Shown piece after piece: positions 1-13,407 of a stretch of DNA of 64,000 bases (positions are counted from its first letter, which is position 1; every line of letters starts with the position of its first letter). The stretch spans positions 42,422,306-42,486,305 of the forward strand of contig OY294070.1 of assembly GCA_958510875.1 (NCBI GenBank). Direction: 5' to 3'. Source of the stretch: Endomychus coccineus. Lineage: Eukaryota > Arthropoda > Insecta > Coleoptera > Endomychidae. The position numbers and the translations under genes were made by a program. The notes under the pieces are model-generated. The model made no database searches and was not told the origin of the DNA. It saw only the letters and a program-made list of their open reading frames with translations.

Positions 1-9
1 CCAGTTCTA

Positions 10-34
10 CATATATATATATATATATATATAT
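10..34. repeat. (AT)n microsatellite
   Basis: A run of about 12 AT dinucleotides at the left edge of the window. Confidence 0.9.
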
Positions 35-319
35 CTATTACGGGAAAGGGGGAGGTCGGATCAACTTGAAATTTGGACTGGAAGTTCTTTGGACATTGAC
101 AATAAAAGGGTTCTACTTTGGTTTCTTAATTTTCAATACAACCAGAGATATTAATTTTTTTTAACTACCCTTAAAAATGTAGAAAAAATATTATTGCCTA
201 GAAAAAAGGGGGTTGCACCCACTTTGGGAAATAGAAATTACAGGGAGTTGTTATTGGTACTCTAACAAACACTTTCCTCCGGGTCGCTAAGCATCGTAAA
301 ATTTTCGCCAACCTTGCTT

Positions 320-760
320 TTTTTCTCGCTAGATGTACTCCACTACTGATAATGCTATCCGAATAATTATCGTACAACTATTATTACTGTAGCATCTACT
401 TGGTTTTTGTTTCCCGTAATTTATCAACCGATTCGGTAATGTTAAATAGAAATTGAAGACCGAACATATCCTAAAAAATAGATATGTTGTAACAGTTTTC
501 TTATACCGATTGAGCTCTCCTACATTTTCCATCTGGGTGGGTTTATGTGTCATATACCGTTAAATTGCATCCTCTAATTATTTTTGAAATGTATTTCCTA
601 TTACTATATATTTAATATTTGGAATTCCCCGTTTTATTAAATAATTTCTGTTCCATCTTCAAATGAGCTAAGTTTTAACCAAGTATCAATTGGAACTAAA
701 CCCTACAACTTTGATACTGTTTTTATGCCCAATGGGCCCTGGTTATACTTCACTGTAGCT
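320..760 (-). mobile_element. Unidentified interspersed repeat, copy 1
   Basis: Read on the minus strand, this segment matches 54350-54790 on the plus strand over several hundred bases. Shared landmarks are the blocks CCAGGGCCCATTGGGC and CGGGGAATTCCAAATATTAAAT and a short frame containing KTVTTYLF. Both copies are broken by stops and I do not recognise the family. The higher part of the same minus strand (about 700-930) also lacks a recognisable gene. It is listed because it is clearly repetitive. Confidence 0.55.
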
Positions 761-960
761 ACCCTAGGGACAAGACTATTTATAGATAGCATAGTGACAA
801 GCCTTATGGTGAGGACCCTAGCAGATGACGTCAAGAAGGAGAAAACCTTTAGAAAAATCTGGCGTCCGAGGAATATAAGTTTACCGCAGTAATCAGTATA
901 CCGAAAAGTGACAAGGAACGTCATAAATTGAATGCAACCAGTCTAAGAATATTTCCCAAA

Positions 961-2510
961 ATCAATTTAAAGTTACTGAAACATTGACGTTTCTTTTTTT
1001 CAATTTTAAGATGAATTTAAAATGATGAGAACTACCTCATCAAAAATAATTGTTTGTATATCCAATAAAAGCACCAAGGAACAATTATTGCTCACAAGAA
1101 TATCAAAGCTTATAAAAACAAATCACAATTATATTACTATGTATTTTCAATTCAACTAAAATTGTTGACAGATATAATTTAAATTTTGAATATCTTCTCC
1201 CCCTTGAAAAAATTTCAATTCGGCTTATTATTATGTTTAAAGGCAATAAAAATTCGAAATATAATTTATTCAACGGTGTTATAATAATTCATAGAATTAT
1301 TATTATTATGTTGGAATTATAATAACTATTCGGAATATATCATACAAAATATCTTAATTTCGTAAGAACAAAAATAAAAACTTCTCCTTTAAAACAACAA
1401 ATAATCGATACTCATATATTAATAATTCAAAATAAAAAAAAGATATATCAAAGAAATGTGAAGTTTACAGGCTTTGGTGTGATGACTGTAATACCTTGTA
1501 CATAGGTCCAGCTGGACGCAGTTCTAATGTAAGGTTCAACGAACATTTGAAAAGTTGAAGGCTCAAAAAAGAGGACTCTAATTACGTGAATCACCTATTG
1601 GAACATAATCACAATTTCACCTTTAATCTCGTTAATTAAATATTCTAGTTTCCATAGAATTACAACATTTAAAAACAATAGTAACTTAATATCAAATGAC
1701 CAAATTGATACATATAATTCGCCACTTGTCAACAAGTTTGTGAATAAACTCCTACCCAAAACCATTGTCTACCTCTATTCCTCAATCTGCACCACATTCA
1801 TATTGATTTCTAATATTAGAGGATGAAATTTTAAATTTAGCTTTAGTTGATAACTTCTAGTTTTGAGAATGCCACAGTGTGGTAATTATTTTTTGAATTA
1901 AATTTCAAAAGTCTTGTGTTAATTCGAGTTTGATGATCTAACTTTCGAAACGATTTGGAATTAAAATTATTTGTATAAGTCCACACATTCAAGAATAAAA
2001 ATTATCATGATAATTAATAGAGTTATTTTTCTAGCATGGCTAAATGACAAATCGTAAATGAAATTAGCTCATGACAGAATGATAAATCATCTCGATATAT
2101 CAAAATAATTCAACGTTTTGATGTTTCGAATTTGATTTTTCTCATATTATTATATCAATCCATGCAATTTGAACACTTTGATACATAAAAGGATGGAAAC
2201 TAATTCAGTAACCCTTCATAAAATCATCAAGGCTACATTGATTCTCCTGGAATTCTTGGACTGACTACACTCTCTGTGAACTCTAGAAGAAACACAAATA
2301 GTGATATTTCTAAGATATCCTCAATAAATGATGAAAACGGCAAATACCTAGACAATTAATCTTTATGTTCTTTCAGGAGAGTGATAAAAACTGTAATTCT
2401 ATTGTAATCCTAATTTTTATTTTTACATATTTCCTCTGTATTTTTATCATGATTTTTTTGTAAATTGTACAATTGGCTTGTCCGTTAATAAATATATAAA
2501 TAAAATTTTG
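961..2510 (+). mobile_element. Penelope-like element, decayed 3' part with GIY-YIG tail (copy 1)
   Basis: The segment belongs to a family with further copies near 2630, 7084 and 11449. Around 1463-1560 a broken frame contains a Cys-x2-Cys pair followed by TLYIGPAGRSS and VRFNEHL. This is the zinc-knuckle plus GIY-YIG endonuclease pattern found at the C terminus of Penelope-like retroelements. Downstream sequence matches copy 4 and ends in an AATAAATATATAAATAAAA tail near 2500. Upstream sequence (961-1440) matches 9770-10107. No reverse transcriptase is present in this copy. Stops and small indels make it non-coding. Confidence 0.6.
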
Positions 2511-2629
2511 TTTTATTTGGATAAGGTTGAAATTATATGGACTCGATTCAATAGATGATGATTTTTTTTGTCTCAGTAGGATAATAATTCTTTGTATTAT
2601 TATTGTACTCCGGTGCAATTTCAAATCTG

Positions 2630-3060
2630 CGAATTATTATGTTTAAAGGCAATAAAAATTCGAAATATAATTTATTCAACGGTATAATAATAATCCAATA
2701 AATAGCATTTAAATGATGTTGGAAATATACTAACGATTCGGAATATATCACAAAAAATATTCAATTTATTTAAAACCAGAATAAAAACGTCGCCTTTGAA
2801 AGAACAAATAATCTATACTCATATATTAATAATTCAAAATTAAAAAAAACTTTTAAAGAGATCTGAAGTTTACAGACTGAGGTGTGTTGACTGTAATGCC
2901 TTAAGCATAGGACCAACTGGACGTAGTTTCAGTGCACCAGGTTCCACCACGAACATGTGAGAAGTTACAGGCTCAGAAAGAGAACTCTAATTACGGGAAC
3001 CACCTTTTGGAACATAATCATAATTTCACCTTCAATCGAGTTGAACTAACATAATATCAA
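2630..3060 (+). mobile_element. Penelope-like element, short GIY-YIG fragment (copy 2)
   Basis: A second, shorter copy of the same family. It contains the shared 5' block (TTATTCAACGGTATAATAAT) and a damaged GIY-YIG region around 2870-2960 reading CNALSIGPTGRSF. It breaks off soon after and passes into a different repeat at about 3110. No intact frame exists. Confidence 0.5.
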
Positions 3061-3109
3061 ATGACCAAATCGATACCTATAATTTAACCTGTATTTTTAA
3101 TGACAATTC

Positions 3110-3430
3110 GGGATTGAATGGATATTATTAAAGTTTTTCACGGAACAATTCAGATCGTATCATTTATCTTTCAGTATATCTATCTATGATAAACAGAAGA
3201 GCTTGTTTAGAAAAAACAAATTGAACTGACATAAGCCTTTCATGTTCCAAATAAAATAGAAGTAAGGATAAAATTTAACTTGTTGCACTTGGAACTTGTT
3301 TTGATTTATGAGATAGTTGTTACAATTCCAATCCGTCAATCAATTGCATAGGAATTCCTGAACCATTGATAAAATTTGTTTCTCGCTGTTTGTGATGTAT
3401 TTTGTTCAGTGAAATTTTTTTAAATTTCTT
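3110..3430 (+). repeat. Dispersed repeat, TGGATATTATTAAAGTTTTTC family
   Basis: The block beginning GATTGAATGGATATTATT and running through AGATCGTATCATTTATCTTTCAG to GATAAACAGAAGAGCTTG recurs at 8890-8985 and again at 8995-9310. The 3110 and 8995 copies stay alignable for about 300 bases. The 8890 copy is a partial tandem of the third. No coding content was seen. It lies between Penelope-like copies and may be part of a longer member of that family. Confidence 0.6.
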
Positions 3431-3529
3431 TTCGGCTAATTATTGTTATGTTTAAAAACAAAAAAAGTTTGAAATATAATTTATTCAACGGTATAATAAT
3501 AAGTCATAGCATTTAACTGGTGTTAAAAA

Positions 3530-3790
3530 TATAAAATTTTGTGCTACCATTTTCGAGGTCTATAATTGCACCTCCTCCTCAGATATACATAAGAAATAAC
3601 TGAAAATTTGTATCAAATTATTGTTGAACAATTTTAGATTTATTCAACATGTTAAATATGTTGTTTTTCTCTAAAAAAATCTAATTGTTTATTATCTTAA
3701 ATGATTATTACTTCCATTCACTGTATATAAACTTTGTAGCTGATCATGTGGACCATTGTTGCTGATTACAAGTTTATGTAAATCACAATT
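3530..3790 (+). repeat. Inverted copy of 6790-7020
   Basis: This plus-strand segment aligns with the minus strand of 6790-7020, with shared blocks such as TTTGTATCAAATTA and TAGATTTATTCA. It continues into CATGTGGACCATTGTTGCTG, which recurs on the minus strand at 5145-5176. The simplest reading is that 3530-3790 is an uninterrupted relative of the sequence that the Jockey-like element at 5177-6793 split. Confidence 0.5.
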
Positions 3791-4129
3791 ATGTATTACT
3801 GTAATGAAATGTAAATATATATGTTTCCAGTATGAAATTCAAGAGGCTTTATTCTGATAGTAGGAACAATGTGACTAGAGATAACAGAGTACAAAAAACT
3901 TTATTATAAAAAATGTTTTCCTCGAAAGAGTGAGTTGTGAAATTTAATTCAATTTTATGGAACAAACATACATTTGGAGACATCTAGTGTTAAAATTTTG
4001 AAGACAACACATGCAGTATTGTTAAGAGAACTGTAGACTTATCAAATTGCAGTATTTCTATAAATATGATAAACGGTTATATGATAATTATTAATTAGAT
4101 TGAAATAAATAATATCATATTATGGCAGA

Positions 4130-5170
4130 AAAGGTTGGATTATAATTCAAAGTTATTTGTGTATTCAATATTGTAGTGTCATCATTTTTCAAAGATTTAT
4201 AATCCTTGCTAAATGTAATATTTTGAAATTTATTTCAGGGTTGAATTGATGTTGGTTTTCAACGAGATGGTTTGCAAATTGAGAAAAAACTGTCTTAAGA
4301 TTAATTCATCTTGAATGTTCTTTCAGACGAGTTTTTAAATTTTTATAAGTACTACCAATATAGTTTGCTTGACATGAATTGAAAGATAATTGATAAATTC
4401 TATTTTTTTCTGATTTCATCGATAGAATCCTTGTTATTTAAAAGTAAGTTATTCAATAGATTAGATGATCTAATCTTAGCTATTGGTTTCAGAACATTAG
4501 AAATTTTATCAGGTATATTACCAAAATAAGGTAATGTGTGTAAAAGGTAATGTAATATTTAAATTAATATCATATGAAAATTGAGAAATTTGAATATTAT
4601 TCACTAATTGTGGTCTAATATATAAAGAATTTTGAAAACTAGTATCCTGTTTTCTATATAACGTTTTGTATATTATACTTTTATGAAATCCATTCATTTC
4701 TGCTATTTGAAAATTTGATGTTGATAGAGATGTTATAATTAGTCTATTGATATAACTGTGAAAACTAGCTATTAATTATTATACCAGTTGGTTTTCTATA
4801 AATATTGAAATCTATGTTATTGTTTAATATTGTTATTGTTAAATCAAGAAAGTTAATACTTTTATATTCATTTTGAATTTCAAGTGTGAATTTTATGGAA
4901 CTATGAATATTATTAGTACGATTTAAAAAAATTATTGAGCTCTACATTACCACTCCAAATGATATACGATATCGTCTACATATCTACAATAGAATTTTAT
5001 GTATTGAGTAAATTGATGGTTAACAATTGTAATAATTATGTTATGTGCTTCAAGATTGTTCATGAAAACATCAGCTAATAATAAGATAAGGGTGAACCCA
5101 TTATTTTTTTCTCTAACATTTTTTTATAGAAAACCAACACATGCATAAGCTCGTAATCAGCAACAATGGT
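4130..5170 (-). pseudogene. Penelope-like element, reverse transcriptase and GIY-YIG relic
   Basis: Minus-strand frames contain MGSPLS and FYCRYVDDIV (reverse transcriptase motifs, about 5110 to 4960). They continue through INFLDLTI and IYRKPTGI, the conserved C-terminal RT block of Penelope-like elements. At about 4390-4320 they reach CQANYIGSTYKNLKTRLKEH, a good GIY-YIG endonuclease signature. These pieces lie in the expected order on one strand but in different frames with stops between them, so the copy is dead. It differs from the other Penelope copies here (IGSTYKNLKTR against IGPTGRSFNVR), suggesting a separate lineage. RT plus GIY-YIG in this order is specific to this class. Confidence 0.7.
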
Positions 5171-5176
5171 CCACAT

Positions 5177-5199
5177 GATAGATAGATAGATAGATAGAT
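5177..5199. repeat. (GATA)n, 3' tail of the adjacent retrotransposon
   Basis: Five to six GATA units, read as (ATCT)n on the minus strand. They lie immediately downstream of the reverse transcriptase at 5200-6793. Simple-repeat 3' tails are usual for Jockey/CR1-type non-LTR elements, and this one marks the 3' end. Confidence 0.7.
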
Positions 5200-6793
5200 T
5201 TTCATTTGTTCCTAGATTACAAAGTAATATTGACCCAATGGGTATAGAACACGTCAAAATTATAATTAATTGAATTAATAACTAAGTCTACTGAGTGGTG
5301 TTCCAAAATTTAATTGATGCTTTCAGAGTATAATTTCATCTATAAAATACTCCTCCATACATAATATGCTTTTTTCAACAAATATGAGCTTAATTTCTTT
5401 TTAAATAATTTTATTGGTAGATTACGGTAGATTACCGGGATTTTATTAAAGATTTTGATCACCATATAAGTCACATTCTTTTGTAAATATGACCATTTGA
5501 ATCTGACAGGTAAGTAATTGTCTCTCTGTCTTGTATCATATTCATGCAACTGCTCGACCTTATCTATTATATATTTATTATTCATAACAAAGAGGATGGA
5601 TTCTATAATGTATAAACCATATAATGTGTGTATGTTCTCCGATCGGAATAAGTTCTTACAACTCTGCAAATAAGGCAAGTTGAATATGAATCTAATGCAT
5701 TTTTTTTGCAAGATAAAAATTCTTATAGCTTCTGAAGAGCCTCCCCAAAATGATAAGCCATACCTTACCCTGCTCTGCACAAATGCATGATAGGCAGTAA
5801 GAGCTGCTGCTTTATTAATATGTATAGATATTACTCTTAGTGCATATGTACATTGGGCAATGGTTTTTGATAATTTATCAATATGAGTGTCCAATCTAAT
5901 CGCGAATCGATATTTATCCCTAGGAATGACACTGAATCTTGAGATTCTATATTTTGGGTTTCTCCATCAATATTCACTTTCTCTGTATATTCTTTTAGAA
6001 AGCTAAATTTAATTATTTGTTTTTTATTTACATTTAACATAAGATCATTTGATTCGAACCAGGAATTTAAGTCATCTAAAGATTTTTTGACTTTATCTTT
6101 GAGGCCTATCAATTCCTCGTCCGCTAGAACTTGTGATGTGTCATCTGCAAATTGACAAATATCCTCTTCAATGGCTGCTGGCAGGTCATTTGTGTATAAT
6201 ATATATAGCAGGGGACCTAAAATAGATCCTTGTGGGACGCCTTGCGTAATTGTAAGTTTATTTGATCTGTATTGTTCACTTGTATTTGAATTTTCCGCTA
6301 CATATTGCTGGCGATTTGTAAGATAAGATGATATAAGTGACAAAGCTACACCTCTAATGCCATATGTTTCCAGTTTTTGCAGTAGTATACTGTGATTTAC
6401 ATGATCGAATGCTTTTGTTAAGTCCAGACACATTGATATTGTGTTCTTATTTGAATTCAGCGAATTGATTATCTTAACTAACGTCAGATATGTAGCTCTG
6501 ATAGTAGTTCTTCCTCTACGGAATCCATTTTGACTTTCTGTTAATATATCAAATTTTTCTAAATATTTTATATACCTGTTGTAAATGACTTTTTCGAAAC
6601 ATTTACTAATGTTTGATAACAATGCTATTGGACGGTAATTTCCAACATCATTTTTATCACCTTTTTTAAATATTGGTCTGATCTGTGTTATTTTTAAGTT
6701 TTCCGGATAAATGCCATTTTTAACATTACATTCATAATGTGACATAAGGGTGCGCTTAATTGTAACGCAGCATGTTTAATTACTACGTGATCT
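5200..6793 (-). pseudogene. Jockey-like non-LTR retrotransposon, 5'-truncated reverse transcriptase
   Basis: The minus strand encodes most of a reverse transcriptase. Visible motifs are IRPIFKKGDKNDVGNYRPIA, QNGFRRGRTT, CLDLTKAFDHVNHSIL, QGVPQGSILGPLLYILYTND and the catalytic FADDTS. The frame runs from about 6745 to 5837, and in-frame sequence extends upstream to about 6793 (NFIPDHVVIKHAA). A second frame, overlapping from 5894 to 5340, holds the C-terminal region (SRVRYGLSFWGGS, KCIRFIFNL). One frameshift near 5850-5890 therefore separates the two parts. The endonuclease domain is missing, as expected for 5' truncation. The tail is the (GATA)n at 5177-5199. The flanks suggest insertion into an older Penelope-like copy. 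Confidence 0.8.
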
Positions 6794-7020
6794 GGTATAA
6801 AATTTCTATATAATGAATTTAAGTAATAATCTTTTAAAATTATACACAATTAGAACTTTTTATAAAAAGCAACATATTCAACTTAATGAATAAATCTATA
6901 ATTGTGGAACAGTAATTTGATACAAATTTATTTACTTCAGCGATTTCTTATATACCTAAGGATGAGATGCAACTATGGAACTCGAAACTGATAGTACAAA
7001 ATTTTTAATGGATCGTGAAA
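6790..7020 (-). repeat. Inverted relative of 3530-3790
   Basis: Matches 3530-3790 in opposite orientation. It adjoins the 5' end of the Jockey-like element and probably represents the upstream half of the sequence that element split. Confidence 0.45.
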
Positions 7021-7083
7021 AAATTAAATCAACTTCAACAATCAATATGAACTCACACTTGGGTGATACCAATTAAATAATCG

Positions 7084-8600
7084 ATACTTCATTTATTAAT
7101 AATTCAAAATATAAACAAGACATATTGAAGAGATTTCAAGTTTACAGGCTGAGGGGTGATCACTAAAGAGAGGCATTTATGAAATTTTCGTATTTGGCAT
7201 ATCTTTCATGTTATATGAAATTCTTCCGAATTTTTCATATTTTTAATTATTTTTTAATTTTTAGCATATCTGTAAGAATGTTACAAGCAATTCCTTCCTA
7301 TACAATTTAACCAAAACAATTTATTATTCTTGGGAGTAAAGTAAATTTAAAAGCTCTCAATTTGTGTTGCTTGACTTGTTTTGCATGTAGCAGGTACAAT
7401 TTTAAGTAAAGGACAATTACTGGTAAATCCCAATAATATTGTTGATGTTTAAAATATTTACTTAATCTGGAAGTAGGTACTAAGAATCTATTACCCTACA
7501 CCTTTGGGGTACATTTATTTGTTACCAAACTAAGGGCACGAGGAGGAGCATAATTATTAAAAGTTTTCTTTAAAGTTGTGTCGACAATTTTAGAGTTAAT
7601 TTAAATTTAGATTTTGAAGTGTGCCAGCTTAAGTTTTTGTACACCCTGTGGCTAATAGGTGATAAGCACTATATGAATTGGTTTGTCAAAGATGTTAGGT
7701 ACCTATTTGAAAAATTTGCTCTACATATGGTATTTAGTCTTTGTAGATTACATCTGAGAAAAGGTTTCTAATAGAACAGCATGTTAAAACATGTGGCTAA
7801 ACGAAACAAAGTGACATCTGAAAGAAAAAAGCAATCGTCAAATATTGTTTTGGTAGATATATTTTTAAATAACAAAATATTGAACTATGTTTTGTTTTAT
7901 TCCAAACTAACCCATTAAAAAGCAATTGATTGTGAAAATTAAAATATTAATTTTTTAATTTCATATTAAAATTTCTTTTTTCATATTTCAACTAAATTTC
8001 TTTTATATATATGATCATATTTCCTACTTTTTCTTCTTCATAGTTGCCTCACTTTAGCTGATCACTGTAACACCTTGTACATAGAACCAATTGAGAAGTT
8101 GAAGTCTCAAAAAAGAGGACTCTAATTACGGGAATCACCTATTGTAACGTAATCACAATTTCATCCTTAACCTCGTTAAATTGAATATTCTAGATTCCAT
8201 AGAATTAAAACATTCAAAAACAAAAGTAACCTAATATTAAATGACTAAATCGATACCTATAATTAACCACTTGTCAACAAGTTTGTGAATAAGCTCCCAC
8301 CCATACCACTGTCTACCCCTATCCTTCAATTTGTATCACATTCAGATTTATTGCTAATATTTAAGGACATAATTCCTAATTTAGCTTTAATTGATAATTC
8401 CTAGCTTTCAGAATGCCACAGTGTGGTGAAACAATTTTTCAGCATTATTTTCTAAATTAAATGCTTAAAATTTTAAGTAAATTTGAGTTTGATGCTCCAA
8501 CTTCCGAAACGATTCGGAATCACGTATAATTTGGAATTAAAATTATGTGTATAAATCCATGCATTCAGGAATAAAAATTATGTATTGCATGTTCGTCAAT
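7084..8600 (+). mobile_element. Penelope-like element (copy 3), interrupted by a MITE
   Basis: The family sequence starts at about 7084 (ATCGATACTTCATTTATTAATAA) and stops at the first TGATCACT (7157-7164). It resumes after the second TGATCACT (8059-8066) with TGTAACACCTTGTACATAGA, exactly where the GIY-YIG region should continue. It then follows copy 1 through the CACAGTGTGGTG block near 8420 to about 8600. A deletion has removed the GRSF part of the endonuclease, so it is non-functional. Confidence 0.55.
7165..8058. mobile_element. Non-autonomous DNA transposon (MITE), hAT-like
   Basis: An 894-bp AT-rich insertion splits Penelope copy 3 and is flanked by an 8-bp direct repeat TGATCACT (7157-7164 and 8059-8066). 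The ends are imperfect terminal inverted repeats. The left reads AAAGAGAGGCATTTATGAA; the reverse complement of the right reads GCTAAAGTGAGGCAACTATG. No transposase is encoded. An 8-bp duplication is typical of hAT elements, but the palindromic TGATCA core makes the exact edges ambiguous by one to three bases. Confidence 0.55.
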
Positions 8601-9769
8601 AGAATTATTGTTGTAGCATGGCTAAATGATCGTAAATAAAATTGCCCAATTCAAATTGTGAATATCAATATGCGCGCAGGCGTTGCGCAACCAAAGTCTG
8701 ACTGACACTGAGATTAACTTCTGAACAGCGTAATTGTATCTTTATTCTGTGCTCCTACAATATCTAACCTCACGATCAGTACGTTCAAAAAGTGTTTATA
8801 GTCGCATGTTATGCAGGCTGCGCTCATATTATTCGATATGGAGAAAGTTTTGGGTATTATCCTTTGTATCACTTTCACTTAGGATTAGGGGATTGCATGG
8901 ATATTATTAAAGTTTTTCCTGGAACACTTCAGATCGTATCATTTATCTTTCAGTATAGCTATGTATGATAAACAGAAGAGCTTAAACGACAATTCGGGGA
9001 TTGAATGGATATTATTGAAATTTTTCCCGAAACACTTCAGATCGTATCATTTATCTTTCAGTATATCTATATATGATAAACAGAAGAGCTTGTCTCAAAA
9101 AACAGATTCTTGAACTGACATAAATCTTCCATGCTCGAAATAAAATAGAAGTAAGGATAAAATTTAACTTGTTTCACTTGGAACATGTTTTGGTTTGTGA
9201 GATAGTTCTTACAATTCCAATCCGTCAATCAATTACATAACAATTTCTGAAGCACTTACTGAATTTGTTACTCGCTATTTGTGATGTCTTTTGTTCACCG
9301 ATGAGAATTTTTTTTTCTAATTATTGGATCGATCATGGTGTACTGTTAAAGAGATATAAAACCAATCTGCCTCTAAAAACAGAACATTGTTATAGTAGTT
9401 ATTAAGCGTAAGCTGTCTTCTCTCTGACTCCGAGTAAGCCTTCTGGTTGGTCCAATTGTTTCAGAACTCTATTCTGTCGCCACGCCGCCCTCAGCGACAC
9501 AGAGCTGATCCACTTAAGTTGAAATAATTCACATACAAGAGTGGGAATGGAAAAAGTGTATTACTATTAGTCACAAAAATTGTCGCTCTCATCAGAACGA
9601 ACGCAACTTAATTTTAAATGTTCATGTGTTTGAAATCTCCCCATAGCGCATAGTGTTGGATCAGTCGTTAGTGGAAAATTACTTCACCATACATTGGCAT
9701 TCTGAGAATGACTTATCAATTACATACTTCAAGATATAATTTCCTAAATCCTATGATCTAAAGATATTT
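8601..9769. other. No gene seen; dispersed repeats
   Basis: Contains the two TGGATATTATT repeat copies (8890-8985 and 8995-9310). There is also a moderately GC-rich stretch at 8670-8830 and another at 9400-9510, neither recognised. No coding frame, RNA gene or transposon end could be supported. Confidence 0.5.
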
Positions 9770-10107
9770 TCCAAAATCAATTTAAAATTATTGAAACATT
9801 GACCTTTCTTTTTTTATTTCAAGATATTTTCAAAATGATGGAAATATTTTTTTGTATATCCTTAAAATATCCAATAAAAACACCAAAGAACAATTATTGC
9901 TCACTAGAATATCAATGTTTATGAAAACAAATCACAATTATATTACCACGTAATTTCAATTCATTCAAATAAAATTATAAACAGATATAATTTAAATTTT
10001 GAATTCATTCTTCGCCGTGATAAAATTTCAATTCGGCTAATTATTATTATGCTTAAAGACAACAAAAATTTGAAATATAATCATAATCTATTCAACGGTA
10101 TAATAAC
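9770..10107 (+). mobile_element. Penelope-family 5' segment, continuing at 11449
   Basis: Aligns with 961-1290 of copy 1 through CAATAAAAACACCAAAGAACAATTATTGCTCAC-type blocks and ends at TTATTCAACGGTATAATAA. The continuation (AAAACGTCGCCTTTAAAACAACAAATAATCG) appears only at about 11460, so 10108-11448 is probably an insertion in this copy. Confidence 0.5.
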
Positions 10108-11448
10108 ACTAGCCGACATTCATTTTATCCTTGGGACTAGACCGACATTTTTCGATTGTTTGGGGGTAAAATAGTAGGAAAGTCGCCATCTAACCCCTCA
10201 CACTTTGCTTTTGTGGTTAGGATACGGGAAAAAGTCAATTTTTTTTTAACCTTTTTTACTCTAACTTTGAAACAACGCAAGATAATTTGAATCTGATAAA
10301 ACTGCTTGAAAGCTTATAAACAGAGCTACATTTGGTATATAAATGACCTTGGTAGAATGAACGAAACCCTGATAAAAATCAAATTTTCTGTCAAAAAACG
10401 CAAAAATCGCGTTTCTTCAACCACTTTTGCGATTTTAATCGGTTATGAAAAAAAACTACCCTAGATAGCTCAGATCAGTTTTGCCGACCTGAAAGCCTTA
10501 CAAACTCCTCGCGAAGACATCTGGGCAATTGCTTATGAATTGACAAATGTTTGTGGTATTAGTCTTCGAAGATCATTCTGTTTAAGTTGGATAGATTCGG
10601 CACTTGGTTAGGAGACAGCGGTCGCCCCTGGCGCCACCTGTTTGGCGCGGTGGCACTGCCTTCGTGTCATTTGAATCAATTTAGCGCGAACTTCAAACAC
10701 ATGTTCGCGGCACCGAACCAGACAAACCATTGAGGTTATCAATTATTCTGAGGTTATAAGTTTTGTTTACAAATTCTATGGTATCAGTGATCGAAAACGA
10801 TTGCGTTAATGATGGCTCAGTTCGACGCCAGTGCATTGGCACTACGTTCGCCTCGTTTGATTTTTAAATGTTATTTAAAAATATTGACAAATAGTAACAA
10901 AAAATTATGAACAAATGATCTCATTCATGAGGCCCAGGTTTGTGATACATGAATTGCAGTAGCACAGTTTCATTTTTAATTACAAAAACAAAATTCGAAA
11001 AAAGGCAGCTTTCGTGATTTTTCTAAGCAACTTTGAACATGAGAAGCTCCAAAAATATAGGATCCCTACAATAAATAGTGAGCAAAGAAAATCAGGTCAT
11101 GATGAATTTTTATTTTACGTCGTTCAAGTGACCGACGTTTGCGTTACAGGAATTGTATTTATAGTATTCCATATGCAACAAACCGATTTCAATTGCGTGG
11201 TGCAGTTTCATTTTCCTATTACAAAAAATGTTCGAAAAAATAAAGCTTTCGTGATTTGTTCAAACAAAAATTAATGTTTAAAAGACTTCTGTTTACGATA
11301 CAGAGGTGTGACATGTAGAAATTGTAGCCCGTTTTATAGGTATTCAAATGCATAAAAGATATTTCAAGTGTGTTGTGCACTATTATATATAAAGAGAAAA
11401 AAGTTCGAAAAAATGTTTTCAAACAAAACGCATTATTTAAAAGACTCA
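10108..11448. mobile_element. Unclassified insertion with internal degenerate repeats
   Basis: This stretch interrupts the Penelope family sequence. It starts CACTAGCCGACATTC and is less AT-rich than its surroundings, especially at 10600-10870 (GGCGCCACCTGTTTGGCGCGG). Its last 500 bases hold three degenerate copies of a roughly 200-bp unit, each with a CAGTTTCATTTT- or TTCGAAAAAA-like core, near 10960, 11210 and 11400. No target-site duplication or coding motif was found. Short open frames here look like chance. Confidence 0.35.
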
Positions 11449-12620
<1,172 letters not shown>

Positions 12621-13407
12621 ATTCTGCGTACGGTCATAGTATGGAATGAAGTTTTTTTTAATGTTTTGACTACACGAGGGGAAAACCTAATATGTTCGTA
12701 GAAAAAGTTCCAAAACGTCGTGGTTCAATAGGAAAATAAAGTCTGGTAGAAAGATTTCGGCAGATCTCAAGCTTCACAATGAGGGGTGACCAGCTCGTCT
12801 AGTCTGTCTACTTAGAATATGTAGGGGTGGAATAGCAGATGCGCTTTCTGATTGGCAATAACCTTGGAAATATTCATAGGTTAGGTAGAGAAAGCGCACC
12901 TTTCTACTATGTTCTAGAGAGGTCAAGTAAATCTAACCAGACGAATAGATCTCTTCAGAATATAATCTAAGGGGTTGAGCGTATGTTCGAGAATTGAACT
13001 CCAAACACACTGTGCTTTGTAGATTATGAGGTGCTAATGGGATGTAGAGTAGTTCTTGGCACGGAATAGAAAAAAAAATTGTGAAACGATTTCAGCAATG
13101 AAAAAAAACTGCTGCCAGGAAAGTAATTTAAATTTTAGTAGAACAAGTAATTACTATATTGCCATGACCTGACTTCGGCGTAGCAGAGCTGTTTCAGGAG
13201 GAACTTATGGAAGCCAGCGTCAGAAATATTTTGAGTTTCTGCTTGTTCACGAAAACAATGGGCCCAATCTGGCAGGTACGTGCATGTAGTTAATGCCTAC
13301 GCCAGCCCTACTATGATGATGATATGATATACATTCAATATTTAAATCAATTTCATTCCGTTTTCGAAGCACTGTTATGAATAAGGAGGTAACTTATTGG
13401 TACTCAC
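12621..13407. other. No further coding exon recognised
   Basis: On the minus strand this lies downstream of the acid phosphatase RHG exon and should be intron or hold later exons. I found no stretch encoding the next conserved block of the family, so later exons are probably below position 1 or lost. Confidence 0.4.
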
